Positions 27,557 to 36,294 of a stretch of DNA of 64,000 nt are shown here, one piece after another. Below the pieces are notes generated by a model. The model was not told where the DNA came from and ran no database searches. It worked only from the letters and a program-made list of their open reading frames with translations. The translations under genes and the position numbers were made by a program. How positions within the stretch are numbered: the stretch's first letter is position 1; every line of letters begins with the position of its first letter. This DNA comes from VAZQ01 sp963721005 (lineage in GTDB: Bacteria; Pseudomonadota; Alphaproteobacteria; Rhizobiales; Xanthobacteraceae). The stretch lies in the NCBI GenBank assembly GCA_963721005.1, contig CAVRHR010000008.1, forward strand, positions 62,001 through 126,000, read 5' to 3'.

Positions 27557-28061
27557 GCTAAGCGTAAGTCCATGAGTTGACCAACCATGGGCACGCCGTC
27601 GCTCCGCAAGTGGGCCCACATACCCCGCTTTGAGCGATCGGCGGTGCCCTTTCGCGCGGTGGTTCATCACGGCAATGGCGTGAACTCTTTCTTCCAGGCC
27701 GACCTTCAGGGTGGTGACGGCCTATTCGGCGTCGGTGGCAAGGTGGGTGCGCGCGTCGCGTGGTAACGCTGTTATGATGAGATGCTCGTGACGCGCCCTG
27801 AACAGGCATCCACCCGGCGACCGACAAACGCATGCGCCGTCTCAATCCGGTCAAGGCTTGGCGCCATTTGCCGCTTTTTCTACAGTGCAAAAGGACGAAA
27901 CTGGCCCACTGCGGCCGATCCGGGATGTCCGCGCATCGGTCGCGATCAGGGGTAAAGCGGAAGGCACGAGCCTTGCTGATTCGGTCGGGTGGGGGTTGAA
28001 CCGGGGCGAGAATAAGGATGTATTGTGCACGTTTCACAAGCCATGATCGAGGGAGGTTGTC
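27557..28061. other. Gene-less stretch
   Basis: About 500 bases with no supported gene. The open frame on the minus strand (27558-28037) is Arg/Pro-rich and looks like a shadow or decayed sequence. Confidence 0.35.
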
Positions 28062-28822
28062 ATGAACGCATGGTCGAAATTCGCCGCCGTCGCCGTGGCG
28101 GGTTACTTGAGTGCGCTCGCTGTTGCCTCGACGAATGCTGCGGAAATCACCGTCGTCGCCGGCGCGGGCCCGCTGCCGGATGTTCTAGGAACGCTGATGC
28201 CAATGTTTGAAGGCGCCACCGGGAACAAGGTGAAGATCAACTTCAAGGGTGGGCCTGAGATTGCGGCCGACGTCAAACAGGGTGCCGCGGATCTCGTCAT
28301 CACCGGCACCGTAACAGGTCGATGATCTTGCCAAGAGCGGCGATGTGGTCGGCGACGGCAAAACCTTGCTGATGATTTCGAAGGTGGGAATCGCCGTGAA
28401 AGCCGGCGCGCCGAAGCTAGACGTCAGCACGCCTGAGCAGCTCAAGGCCGCGCTGCTCGTGGCCAAGACTGTCGGCTACAGCCAGGGCGCCAGCGGACAG
28501 CATTTCCTGACGGTGCTCCAAAGGCTCGGCATCACAGACCCTGTCAAGGGCAAGGCCGTGGTCGTACAGGGGCGGCCGGTCGGCGCAGCAATAGCGACCG
28601 GCGAAGCGGAGATTGGGGTGCAGCAGGTTGCCGAGCTACGGCCGGTCTCCGGTGTTGATCAGTTCGCCGAATTGCCAGGCGAGTTGCAAAAAGCAGATTC
28701 CCTATTCCGCCGGCGTTTCAGCCAAGGCGAAAGAGCCGGCAACCGCCCGTGCGCTGGTGAGCTTCCTGGGCTCCGCGCAGGCGCAGGACGTGCTCAAGCG
28801 CAAGGGAATGGACCTGCCCTGA
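28062..28822 (+). pseudogene. ModA-like periplasmic binding protein, two frameshifts
   Basis: A type-2 periplasmic binding protein (molybdate-binding-like fold). The start at 28062 follows GGGAGG, and a signal peptide ends N-A-A-E-I. The first frame runs to V-I-T-G-T-V-T and stops because of an extra base near 28316; the next frame continues D-D-L-A-K-S-G-D-V-V and shows V-G-I-A-V-K-A-G-A-P-K and Q-G-A-S-G-Q-H-F. A second shift near 28690 moves to I-P-Y-S-A-G-V-S-A and L-V-S-F-L-G-S-A-Q-A-Q-D-V-L-K-R-K-G-M to the stop at 28822. The total of about 250 residues is normal for the family. Both indels are single-base. Confidence 0.75.
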
Positions 28823-29084
28823 TCAAGGAACGTTCCGGGCGCTTCAACGTGATCGGTAATACGGCGCAATTTCTTCCAGTCTTTTTGCAGCGCGGGAGGC
28901 CGATTATGGCCCGACCCGGAAGTGCCGGCCGACTTCGACAGAGTCCGTTTATTGGGGTGGAGCGGAAAACATATGCTCACTTTGAGACTTTCGGGTTTTG
29001 ACCGATAGTGTTGAAAAAGTCGCTCGCGATCATCGGCGAATCGTGATTCCGTCTGCTTGAGGTTTTCAGCGACGGAGGCGGGTT

Positions 29085-29750
29085 ATGATGGGTCGGCAGA
29101 AGGTCGATCAGAGCCAGCTGTTCTATCTGTTCAACCTCGAAGGTCGTATTCCGGCACGCCATCTCCTGCGCCGCATCAATCCGACAGTGACGCGGATATT
29201 GGCCGACGTTCGCGAGAAGCTGGAGCCCTTCTACAGCGAGATCGGCCGGCCTTCGATCGACCCTGAACTCATGATCCGGATGCTGATCGTCAGCTACTGC
29301 TACGGCATCCGGTCTGAGCGCCGCTTGTGCGAGGAGGTCGAGCTCCATCTTGCCTATCGATGGTTCTGTCACCTCGATCTCGACGACAAGGTTCCCGATC
29401 ATTCGACATTCTCGGTCAATCGTCATGGCCGCTTCCGCGCCAGCGATGCCTTTCGCCAGGTATTCGAGGCTGTCGTGCGGGCGTGCATGGAAGCGGGACT
29501 GGTGCAGGGTGAGGGCTTTGCGGTCGATGCCAGCGTCATAGAAGCCGATGCCAGCCGATATCACGGGATCACGCCCGAGGAAGTGGACTGGTCGGCGCCG
29601 GAGCGCCAGACACGCGCGGTCGCCGAGTTTCTGGGAGCGCTGGACGATGACGACCCCACCGCTGACCGCAAGCCCCCGAAGGTGATCTCGTTGAGCGACC
29701 CGTGTTCGGCGTGGACCGCGAAGGCGAACAAGCGCGTGCAATTCGGCTAA
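29085..29750 (+). pseudogene. IS1182/IS5-type transposase, 3' truncated
   Basis: The first 220 residues of a DDE transposase: an N-terminal domain with H-L-L-R-R-I-N-P and G-R-P-S-I-D-P-E-L-M-I-R-M-L-I-V-S-Y-C-Y-G, then the first catalytic block D-H-S-T-F-S-V-N-R-H-G-R-F-R and G-F-A-V-D-A-S-V-I-E-A-D-A. It stops at R-V-Q-F-G followed by TAA, where full-length relatives continue into the second half of the catalytic domain. The left end of the element is probably near 28995 (G-T-T-G-A-A-A-A-A-G-T-C-G, in DNA letters). The right end is missing, so the element is dead. It joins directly to a truncated gene on the other strand. Confidence 0.75.
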
Positions 29751-30066
29751 CCCGGATCAGGAGGTTCTGCTGGCCCGGAGACATACCGAGCCGCTTGCGC
29801 GCCATTTCGGGAACCGACGCATAGTCGGATGCCTGAATCAGCTCCACATTCTCCACCCAGTCGCCCCGCTCGCCGAGCACATCTCTGATGTGGTCGCCGA
29901 GTAGCTCCATGTCTGGATCAGCGACGCAAATTGACATGTCGCGGTGCGTCGCTGGCTGGTTGCTGACCGGCTCATATGGATCCAAGGTCAGCATCTGCCG
30001 AGCGATGCGCGGATCGTTGCTGCGCAGCAGACCGAGCCACCGGATCGGACCGCCGTCGACTGACCG
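29751..30066 (-). pseudogene. Fragment like the C-terminal FDX-ACB region of a phenylalanyl-tRNA-synthetase-like protein
   Basis: The minus strand encodes W-L-G-L-L-R-S-N-D-P-R-I-A-R-Q-M, P-V-S-N-Q-P-A-T-H-R-D-M-S-I-C-V, then D-W-V-E-N-V-E-L and K-R-L-G-M-S-P-G-Q-Q-N-L-L-I-R-V. The pattern P-A-T-x-R-D-x-S-I followed by R-L-G-M-x-P-G-Q-x-N resembles the ferredoxin-fold anticodon-binding-like end of PheS/PheT-related ligases. The C-terminus is cut off at the transposase remnant (29750), and upstream of about 30066 the similarity ends without a start. Family call tentative. Confidence 0.45.
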
Positions 30067-30315
30067 TTTGCCAGGATCCTGCGCGCGCGCACGAGTGAGC
30101 GAGGAGGATCCAACCCCAATTCGCAACAACTTTGCCTCCGGGCATTTTTTTTCCCGCAACGGGCCTCGTCTCCAAAAAACTGCAGATACGTACCACCTAA
30201 AGTAATGGCTTTGTAACGCGCCTCTGCCACTGTTCGTGCCCAAAATTACCATAGCGACTTACCCAGGCCGCCGAATTGCCGGCGTCTTCCTGGCGCTGTA
30301 CATGCGGAGAGTGGG

Positions 30316-31317
30316 GTGGTGGAAAAATCAGATCGGCGCGAGACGGCCGACGACCGCGACCCCAAGAGCGCCTTTGGGTTTGCCGAGAGCCCGGTCCTGC
30401 CGGGAGAAGACCAAGAAGAGTTCGATGCTCTACGCGACGAGCTGTACGCGGAATATGAGCCCCATGGGCGGGCCGCAGAGGATGCAGTTGAAACCATAGC
30501 AGAGGCCATCTGGCGCAAAAGTCATCTCGGGATATTTCAGCGCGCATTCGAGGCCCGAATGAAATGGGGATCCTTTTACCAATATCCCGGAGACCCGTAT
30601 GGTGGCCACAGGATAGCTGTAGCACAGCATCAGCAGGTAATCGCGAGCCTGGTGGGAGCTGTCATGCATTTCGTGCAGAAGCTCCAGGCGAATGAAGTTC
30701 CTGGCATAGACATCCACCAAGGGGGCGATGTCGACAAACAGATAACCCAATTCTTTTCACAGAGCACGATTGACGACAAAAGTTCTGGTGCAGAAGAAAA
30801 TATCAATAGAAACATTGAGACAGTTGATATTTTCGAAATAATCAAAAAGACGTTTGCTACCTGCGCTGAGGAAAATGCAAAGAGCAGGAGAGGTAGGCCG
30901 GCGGATCCGGAAACCGCGTCGAATTTCATGAAGAAGTTTGCCGAGAAACTCTTGGTGAATGGGATAGATAACCAGACAAAGGCAAGACTTGCACAAATGA
31001 ATTCACGTCAAGGTCGGATCGAGTATCTCGACGCCGTCCAAAATGCTAATTCCGCTTGCGAAAAAGCCTTCGGTCGTGAGTTTGTCCAAGAAATGTGGAA
31101 ACTTTCTTGCTCTGCGACAGAAGAGCAAGCATTGGCCAAGTTGGGCGATCTGCTCACTCCCGAGCGCTATATCGAAGAGCATCGCCTGCTCGAGGTTTTG
31201 GACCGGACCATCGATCGCAGCCTCAAGCGGTTGATGGATCTGCAGGCCGCAGCCGCGAAAAAAGCTGGATCCAATATCAGTTCCCTGCAACCCGGTTGGG
31301 CCACACGTAAGGGCTAG
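30316..31317 (+). CDS. Conserved hypothetical protein, first of a three-gene set
   Basis: 333 residues from GTG 30316 (GGAGA upstream). The N-terminal segment L-P-G-E-D-Q-E-E-F-D-A-L-R-D-E-L-Y-A-E-Y-x-P-H-G and E-A-I-W-R-K recurs in hypothetical proteins of rhizobia that sit beside G-P-R-T-x-A-G-K-A-R-H-G-L proteins such as the one at 31987. The middle (about 130-200) is Glu/Asp-rich with a low-complexity linker; R-R-G-R-P-A-D-P at about 190 looks AT-hook-like. No signal or membrane segment. Function unknown; it may be a mobile-element passenger. Confidence 0.65.
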   Translation: MVEKSDRRETADDRDPKSAFGFAESPVLPGEDQEEFDALRDELYAEYEPHGRAAEDAVETIAEAIWRKSHLGIFQRAFEARMKWGSFYQYPGDPYGGHRIAVAQHQQVIASLVGAVMHFVQKLQANEVPGIDIHQGGDVDKQITQFFSQSTIDDKSSGAEENINRNIETVDIFEIIKKTFATCAEENAKSRRGRPADPETASNFMKKFAEKLLVNGIDNQTKARLAQMNSRQGRIEYLDAVQNANSACEKAFGREFVQEMWKLSCSATEEQALAKLGDLLTPERYIEEHRLLEVLDRTIDRSLKRLMDLQAAAAKKAGSNISSLQPGWATRKG

Positions 31318-31352
31318 TGCCCGCGTCCCCACCCAAAACTGAAAGGTGCCCC

Positions 31353-32057
31353 ATGAGCACTGAAGTAACGGAAGTAACTGAAGCAACTGAAGCCAAGAAG
31401 TCTATTTACCCTCCGGGGTTGGCACAGCTCTTCAAACCACCTCTGCTGCTCAACGAATCCAACCGTGAATACCAGAATCTCTTCAAGGTCTTCGAGGAGG
31501 CGATGGCTCCGCAGAATTTTATGGAGAGGATCTTGATGAAAGATGTGGTGGATCTCACTTGGGAAATCGTCGGCGCCGGGAAGCGGAAGGCCAATCTGGT
31601 CAATATGACCTGGAAGGAGGCCACCCGCACGCTTTTGGAGGCGCTCCTGACCGGGGACCCGGTCGAACGCCGTCTGGAAGCTCAGGAGCGCGCCGGTGCG
31701 TTTTTCACCGATGCGGGCCGCGAGTGGGTGGTGAATTTTTTGCGGGACCACAAGCTCACCATCGATGCCATCGCGGCTCGGGCGAACGCGCTGCGCTCCC
31801 CTGAGCTCGAGATCATCGACCGGCAAATGGAGCGGGCCCGAGTCAGCCGCATGGCATTGACGCAGGATTATATGCACCATCGCACCGCAGGCTCCTGGAA
31901 GGCACCCAAGGACCTGTTGGCGATCGTCGATGCCAGCACGAACGCGATCCCCCTGGTTCCGGCCCCGATCCGGTTGCAGGCGAGTCATGACCCGGATCAA
32001 GGGCCGCCGGAGTGGTGGCCCACGGACAGTTGCCGGCAAAGCAAAAAGCAGCCGTAA
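31353..32057 (+). CDS. Hypothetical protein, second of the set
   Basis: 234 residues from ATG 31353 with GAAAGGTG upstream. The N-terminus is a short Thr/Glu/Val repeat (T-E-V-T-E-V-T-E-A-T-E-A). The body includes R-I-L-M-K-D-V-V-D-L-T-W-E-I and an Ala/Arg/Glu-rich helix near 120-190. No recognised domain. The last 70 bases overlap the start of the next gene, so either the true end is earlier (a frameshift) or the overlap is real. Confidence 0.55.
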   Translation: MSTEVTEVTEATEAKKSIYPPGLAQLFKPPLLLNESNREYQNLFKVFEEAMAPQNFMERILMKDVVDLTWEIVGAGKRKANLVNMTWKEATRTLLEALLTGDPVERRLEAQERAGAFFTDAGREWVVNFLRDHKLTIDAIAARANALRSPELEIIDRQMERARVSRMALTQDYMHHRTAGSWKAPKDLLAIVDASTNAIPLVPAPIRLQASHDPDQGPPEWWPTDSCRQSKKQP

Positions 32058-32472
32058 TGCCTTTCGCCACGGCCTTAGCGTCAGCATTCTCAAGGAACCT
32101 GCTATGGGGGCCGAGGTCGAGATGCTGGCGCGGATCCTTGCTGGTCCGCATTGCGGTGATTTCCATCTCAGTCAGGCGAGGATCATTGCCGAGGCGCAGC
32201 TTGAGCTTGCACGAATTCAAGACGCCAAAATCAGGCTCCTGAATGCGCAGATCGCGGCGACCATGCCGCCGGCCGTCCAGCACCCTCAGGCCGGCGATAC
32301 CGCACTCATGGCGAACATCGACGGCGACACCATCCCTTCGGATCAAAAGGAGATAGTCCCAGACATTGAGCTCCTTAAGCAACTCGGTAGGCTGGATCGA
32401 TACAAAATCCGGCCGATCTGGCGGCGCCGGCGCGCGATGCGCGCTTTTTTCAGCCGAAGCGATGCGCCCTAG
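31987..32472 (+). CDS. Conserved hypothetical protein of the G-P-R-T-x-A-G-K / R-H-G-L type
   Basis: 161 residues from ATG 31987. The N-terminus R-R-S-G-G-P-R-T-V-A-G-K-A-K-S-S-R-N-A-F and R-H-G-L-S-V is a hallmark of a common rhizobial hypothetical family. The next part, E-M-L-A-R-I-L-A-G and I-A-E-A-Q-L-E-L-A-R-I-Q, is helical. The basic N-terminus suggests nucleic-acid contact; no catalytic motif is visible. Function unknown. Confidence 0.65.
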   Translation: MTRIKGRRSGGPRTVAGKAKSSRNAFRHGLSVSILKEPAMGAEVEMLARILAGPHCGDFHLSQARIIAEAQLELARIQDAKIRLLNAQIAATMPPAVQHPQAGDTALMANIDGDTIPSDQKEIVPDIELLKQLGRLDRYKIRPIWRRRRAMRAFFSRSDAP

Positions 32473-32619
32473 GGCCCAATAAGGTTGCCTAATTGGGTTG
32501 TGGTAAACCGCGAGCTGCGCCCGCGCAAAACGAACTCAAGTAAAAAAATGACTTCATGTAATGATCGCTGCCCACCGACTCGAAAGCCTGGCCAGAGCTG
32601 ACAAATGCAATTGTCTTCG

Positions 32620-32794
32620 CTAGCCATGCGTTGTATCGTTTTGCATATCAATTCTAGGCTGCATTCCAATACCTACGGTGCAGGGGGAACCGCCGAAGTT
32701 GATTGTTTGGTCCTGCGCGCATCTGGGGGCGTGTGCAGGTGTCGGTAGAGTTCTTGGGTCGGACGCGCGTGTTCTCCCGCGGGCGCGAGCTCGC
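32620..32794 (+). repeat. Partial copy of the 5' end of the SARP-like gene
   Basis: Bases 32736-32794 are identical over 59 bases to 34966-35024, the first 20 codons after the start of the regulator at 34963. Upstream similarity continues imperfectly for about 110 bases (ATCAATT-TAGGCTGCAT and TCCTGCGCGCAT are shared). The copy lacks the three bases of the ATG and stops after the 20th codon, so it is not a gene. The rest of 32473-33114 holds nothing recognisable. The two copies flank the tyrosinase pair as direct repeats. Confidence 0.8.
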
Positions 32795-33114
32795 AATTGT
32801 GCTCCTGGTCGCGCTGGCAGTCGCCATCGCCACCTTGGTCATCTGACTTGCACCGAAGCCGACGCGTTCGGTCAATCTGACCCAGCGGCGGTCACTGAGG
32901 CGGCGGCGATTTTGCGAGGGCGTGTTCGAAAGCTTTCCTGTGGAGCGTCGGCCGGTGTGGCTCGATCGCGTGAAGACGCGAGCTGCTTCACTCGCCAACG
33001 GGGTCATTTGAATGCAACCTCTTGTCGCAAATCCGAATTTAGTATCTAATGGCGTCGCAGGGCAAGCGGCGTTGCGCGTCAATTATCGATCTCGATTTGG
33101 CACGGGAGCAATTG

Positions 33115-33903
33115 ATGGCAAACGGCATTCGGAGCCGGCTAGGTGTCCACAACCTGAGCGACGCGCAGGCGACGGGCCTTCGAGATGCCTATGGGCAAAT
33201 GATGACCATCTCCGACAATCGGGGATATGCATTCCTTGCCGGCCTGCATGGGGCGCCGAGTTGGTATTGCTGGCATCATCAGCAGAATGCGCGCTCGGCG
33301 CAACGCATGGAATTGTTCCTGCCGTGGCACCGTGCCTATCTGTACAACTTCGAGATGGCCGCGCGTAGCCGAGTTCCCGATGTTAGCTTGCCATGGTGGG
33401 ATTGGACCTTGGGGCCACCACGACAGGATCCGATTCCGAAAATTTTTGCGGCCGCGAACGCCAATGGCCAGCGCAACCCGCTCGCGAGCTTTCGCATCAC
33501 CGGTGTGCAGGGGGTCCAGGCGCACAATACGGTTCGGCACCCGGGTCTCGCGACGGACTTACCTTCGGACGCCAAGGTCAATGACGTGTTGTCGCTGACG
33601 GATTGGTCGGACTTCACTGCCGGCATGGAGGACCTGCATGACGGCATCCACGGCTGGGTATCGGGCGATATGGGCGTTGTTGGGACGGCTGCCTACGATC
33701 CCATCTTTTGGTCACATCATGCGATGATCGATCGCATATGGTGGCTCTGGCAGGTCAAGAACGGCAATGGCAATATTTCTTCGGACTTGCCCGATGTGGT
33801 GTTGTCGCCGTTCAATTTTCGAGTTCGTGACGTGCTTAACGTGAATGACCTCGGTTACGACTATGCGGCTGCGGAGACCGTCTTGCCGGTTGGAGGTGGC
33901 TAA
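33115..33903 (+). CDS. Tyrosinase-type copper oxidase
   Basis: A type-3 copper protein of 262 residues from ATG 33115 (GGGAG 7 bases upstream; open frame from 33049). CuA ligands: H45 (L-A-G-L-H-G), H54 (C-W-H-H) and H72 (P-W-H-R-A-Y-L). CuB ligands: H175 and H179 (D-L-H-D-G-I-H-G-W) and H202 (F-W-S-H-H-A-M-I-D-R). All six are present, so it should oxidise phenols to quinones. There is no signal peptide, so it is probably cytoplasmic or exported by hitch-hiking. The stop overlaps the start of the next gene (TAATG). The pair is bracketed by direct repeats of the neighbouring regulator's 5' end. Confidence 0.9.
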   Translation: MANGIRSRLGVHNLSDAQATGLRDAYGQMMTISDNRGYAFLAGLHGAPSWYCWHHQQNARSAQRMELFLPWHRAYLYNFEMAARSRVPDVSLPWWDWTLGPPRQDPIPKIFAAANANGQRNPLASFRITGVQGVQAHNTVRHPGLATDLPSDAKVNDVLSLTDWSDFTAGMEDLHDGIHGWVSGDMGVVGTAAYDPIFWSHHAMIDRIWWLWQVKNGNGNISSDLPDVVLSPFNFRVRDVLNVNDLGYDYAAAETVLPVGGG

Positions 33904-34466
33904 TGGCAAAAGCGTCAAGTTCGCGCCGGTCGGGCGGCAGGCAGCCGAAACGCGCACCAAAAGGCCCGGTATCGGTCGGCGCGCCGCGGCGCCCAACCAG
34001 CCCCGCCAAGACCTACACCTCGAAGCCTGTGCGTGTCGATTTCGCCGGGCCTGAGCACCGGTTTGTGCGCGCGGACCTGGAAATTCGGGGAATTTTCCAC
34101 GGCGAAGCATCGTACGAGGGGCGCATTTTCTTCAACAATCCCAAGGCCAATGAGAAGACGCCGCGCACGCCCGAGAATGGCTACGCCGGTTCGTTTCACA
34201 TCTTCGGTCACGGCGGATGCCTGGGTGATCCCGGGCATTGCGATCTGAACGAGCACAATCGCAACTCTTACGACTTTCGTGCGCCGAATCCTCTGACGCC
34301 CGCTCTCAAGCGGATCACGGTGACGAATGCACTGCGGCAACTGGCGGCCACGACAAAGGAAGTGATGATCACCATCGTTCCGGTAGTGGCCGCGACCAAT
34401 GATCTCTGTGACGATAAAAATGTGTTCCGTTTTGAGGGCATGAGGTTTCTGACGTACGATGGTTGA
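33903..34466 (+). CDS. Tyrosinase partner, C-terminal-domain-like beta-rich protein
   Basis: 187 residues, translationally coupled to the tyrosinase by TAATG. The N-terminal 40 residues are basic, Pro/Ser/Arg-rich and likely disordered. The rest is beta-rich: V-R-V-D-F-A-G-P, I-R-G-I-F-H-G-E-A-S-Y-E-G-R-I-F-F-N-N-P, Y-A-G-S-F-H-I-F-G-H-G-G-C and I-T-V-T-N-A-L. The pattern of a strand with F-x-x-N followed by Y-A-G-S-F-x-x-x-x-H resembles the C-terminal lid domain of plant polyphenol oxidases. I infer a lid, chaperone or copper-delivery role analogous to MelC1, without sequence similarity to it. Confidence 0.65.
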   Translation: MAKASSSRRSGGRQPKRAPKGPVSVGAPRRPTSPAKTYTSKPVRVDFAGPEHRFVRADLEIRGIFHGEASYEGRIFFNNPKANEKTPRTPENGYAGSFHIFGHGGCLGDPGHCDLNEHNRNSYDFRAPNPLTPALKRITVTNALRQLAATTKEVMITIVPVVAATNDLCDDKNVFRFEGMRFLTYDG

Positions 34467-34962
34467 CTGGCCGGCGGGCCGGAAACCTGCAGCGGTGGGT
34501 CACAGCGATCGAGCTAAACCAGCCGCCCGGCGGGAAGGCTACGAGCCACTATGATCGGCGAGACGGGATCTCCGGCTCAACCAGTTTCCCGCTTTCGGCG
34601 TCAGATTAGCCGGACATCCTGGCCGGACACTCCAGGTCGAAAGGCCTGATGAACCGCTGCAAAGATTTGGCGTCCTGCCGGGTACTTAAGTCGTTTCCGC
34701 GGTAACTCTTGGCGCCCCCTCTGGGCTCATGGTCGCCGCCAATGGGATCGCCTCCGACCCCGAGACGATCACCGTGAGCGCCGCACCGGCGCCGACCTGA
34801 CTGGAGCCGGCGACGTGGCGTGCGACATTCAGTCGGCGCGAAGTCGATTGCCTTTGTCTAGCTATACGCGTACGCTTTTTCGTATCAATTGTAGGCTGCA
34901 TCCCGTTACCTTCGGGGGCGGCCGAATTGGTGCTCAGTCCTGCGCGCATCCAGGGGCGTGTG
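34467..34962. other. Intergenic stretch before the SARP-like regulator
   Basis: No gene recognised. The part from about 34855 onward is the copy of the region duplicated at 32620-32735, probably the regulator's promoter. AGGGG lies 6-7 bases before ATG 34963. Confidence 0.4.
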
Positions 34963-35712
34963 ATGCAGGTGTCGGTAGAGTTCTTGGGTCGGACGCGCGT
35001 GTTCTCCCGCGGGCGCGAGCTCGCGTTGTCGCGTCAGAGCATCTCCTTCCTGGCTTATCTCGTGCTCTATCGCGAGCTCGATCATCCGCGCGAGGTCATG
35101 ATCGAGCATTTCTGGTCGTCGCACGAGCCGACGCGCGCCCGGTCATGTCTGGGAACCGCGCTATCCCGGCTGCGGAAGGGACTTCACGTCGAGGGACACG
35201 ACTGGCTCGAGCTGTCCGGGCGCGGCGAGCCGCGCATCTCGCTCTCGGCTCCCATCTGGTACGACGTCGTCGCCTTCGAGACCGGGATTGCTCCTGCGCT
35301 CGCCGCCGGGCCGGGCGCGCTCCAGCCGGTATCCCTGGAAAGCCTGGCTGCCGCGCTTGCTCATTATCGCGGCGATCTGTTGCTCGGATGGTACGACGGT
35401 TGGGTATTGACCGAGCGGGAGCGCTTGCGCCTCCTCTGCCTGCGCGGTTACCGTCGGCTGATGGAGCACTATGCCGCGATCGGCGACGTAGAGAATGCTT
35501 TGGCGGCGGGCCATTCGGCGCTGCGGATCGAGCCGCTGCAGGAGCTGGTTCAGCAACGCGTGATCGAGCTTTATCATGCGTCCGGACAGAGGGCTGCCGC
35601 CATACGGCAATACGAGCGGCTCGCCGAGCTCTTGAAGAATGAATTGGGCATAGCGCCTTCGAAGAATACGCGTGGCTTGATCGACGGCATTCGGACGGAG
35701 CGGCCCCTGTAG
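34963..35712 (+). CDS. BTAD/SARP-like transcription regulator
   Basis: 249 residues from ATG 34963. The N-terminal OmpR-like winged helix (V-E-F-L-G-R-T-R-V-F-S-R-G-R-E-L, then S-F-L-A-Y-L-V-L-Y-R and R-S-C-L-G-T-A-L-S-R-L-R-K-G-L) is followed by a bacterial transcriptional activation domain of TPR type from about 120 (Y-R-G-D-L-L-L-G-W-Y-D-G-W-V, then Q-R-V-I-E-L-Y-H-A-S-G-Q-R-A-A-A-I-R-Q-Y-E-R-L). This is the SARP/BTAD arrangement without an ATPase domain. It lies between the tyrosinase pair and the cell-wall cluster and could control either. TTG 34927 is an alternative start. Confidence 0.85.
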   Translation: MQVSVEFLGRTRVFSRGRELALSRQSISFLAYLVLYRELDHPREVMIEHFWSSHEPTRARSCLGTALSRLRKGLHVEGHDWLELSGRGEPRISLSAPIWYDVVAFETGIAPALAAGPGALQPVSLESLAAALAHYRGDLLLGWYDGWVLTERERLRLLCLRGYRRLMEHYAAIGDVENALAAGHSALRIEPLQELVQQRVIELYHASGQRAAAIRQYERLAELLKNELGIAPSKNTRGLIDGIRTERPL

Positions 35713-36090
35713 GCCGGCGGCGCCCTGCGGCATCTCTGCCGACAATTGAAACGGATTCGCTTGCCGCGACAGGGCACGGCAGCCGCGGTCCCGGGCGCCG
35801 GGATATTCGGCGACGCGTCCCGGGATTCGCCCTTGCGACGCCCGCGACATCGAGCCCGCGATCGACTTCCTACCAGTCTCTGTGTTTTTCGACGCCACGA
35901 GCCCGCAGGCCACCGCCGGGTGGGCCGCTTGCGGCCTGTGACGGTGCGGTGACGATGCCGTCGGCTGCCGGCATTCCGGTGGTGCCGTCCCGGTCCGCCG
36001 GCGCTCAGCCTGTCGTGCCGATCGCGCGGCAGCGATCACCCATCATTCGAATGAACGTTCAAGGCCAAGCCAAGTTCCGGGGGGGACGGC
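35713..36090. other. Gene-less stretch
   Basis: About 380 bases, G+C-rich, with no supported gene. It probably contains the promoter for the 36091-37496 genes; no operator recognised. Confidence 0.35.
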
Positions 36091-36294
36091 ATGTGCGTCG
36101 ACGAACGCCAGATGAGCTTCTTCATTCACCTTTGGCGCGAAGGTGGAGAACGTCCCTCGTGGCGCGGCCGGGTGAACGACGGTGACGGCGGAAGCTCGAG
36201 CGCGTTCGAGGATGAGCAAGCGTTGCTCAACTTCATCCGGAGTCGATTGTTGAGCGAGTCCGTCGTGTTGCCACGGCGGAGATCCGAGTCGTGA
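36091..36294 (+). CDS. Small conserved rhizobial protein (W-R-E / W-R-G type)
   Basis: 67 residues; the ATG follows a GGGGGG run by 4-6 bases. It contains F-F-I-H-L-W-R-E, W-R-G-R-V and F-E-D-E-Q-A-L-L-N-F-I, a pattern common to short soluble proteins in Bradyrhizobium and relatives (F-x-x-x-I/L-W-R-E ... W-R-G ... F-x-x-F). Function unknown. Its TGA overlaps the GTG of the next gene (GTGA at 36291-36294), suggesting coupling. Confidence 0.6.
   Translation: MCVDERQMSFFIHLWREGGERPSWRGRVNDGDGGSSSAFEDEQALLNFIRSRLLSESVVLPRRRSES

Noticed and set aside
28016..28042. TTGTGCACGTTTCACAA as a CRP or FNR site
   Set aside because: Half-sites are one base too close for TGTGA-N6-TCACA, and it does not fit TTGAT-N4-ATCAA; no promoter elements around it.
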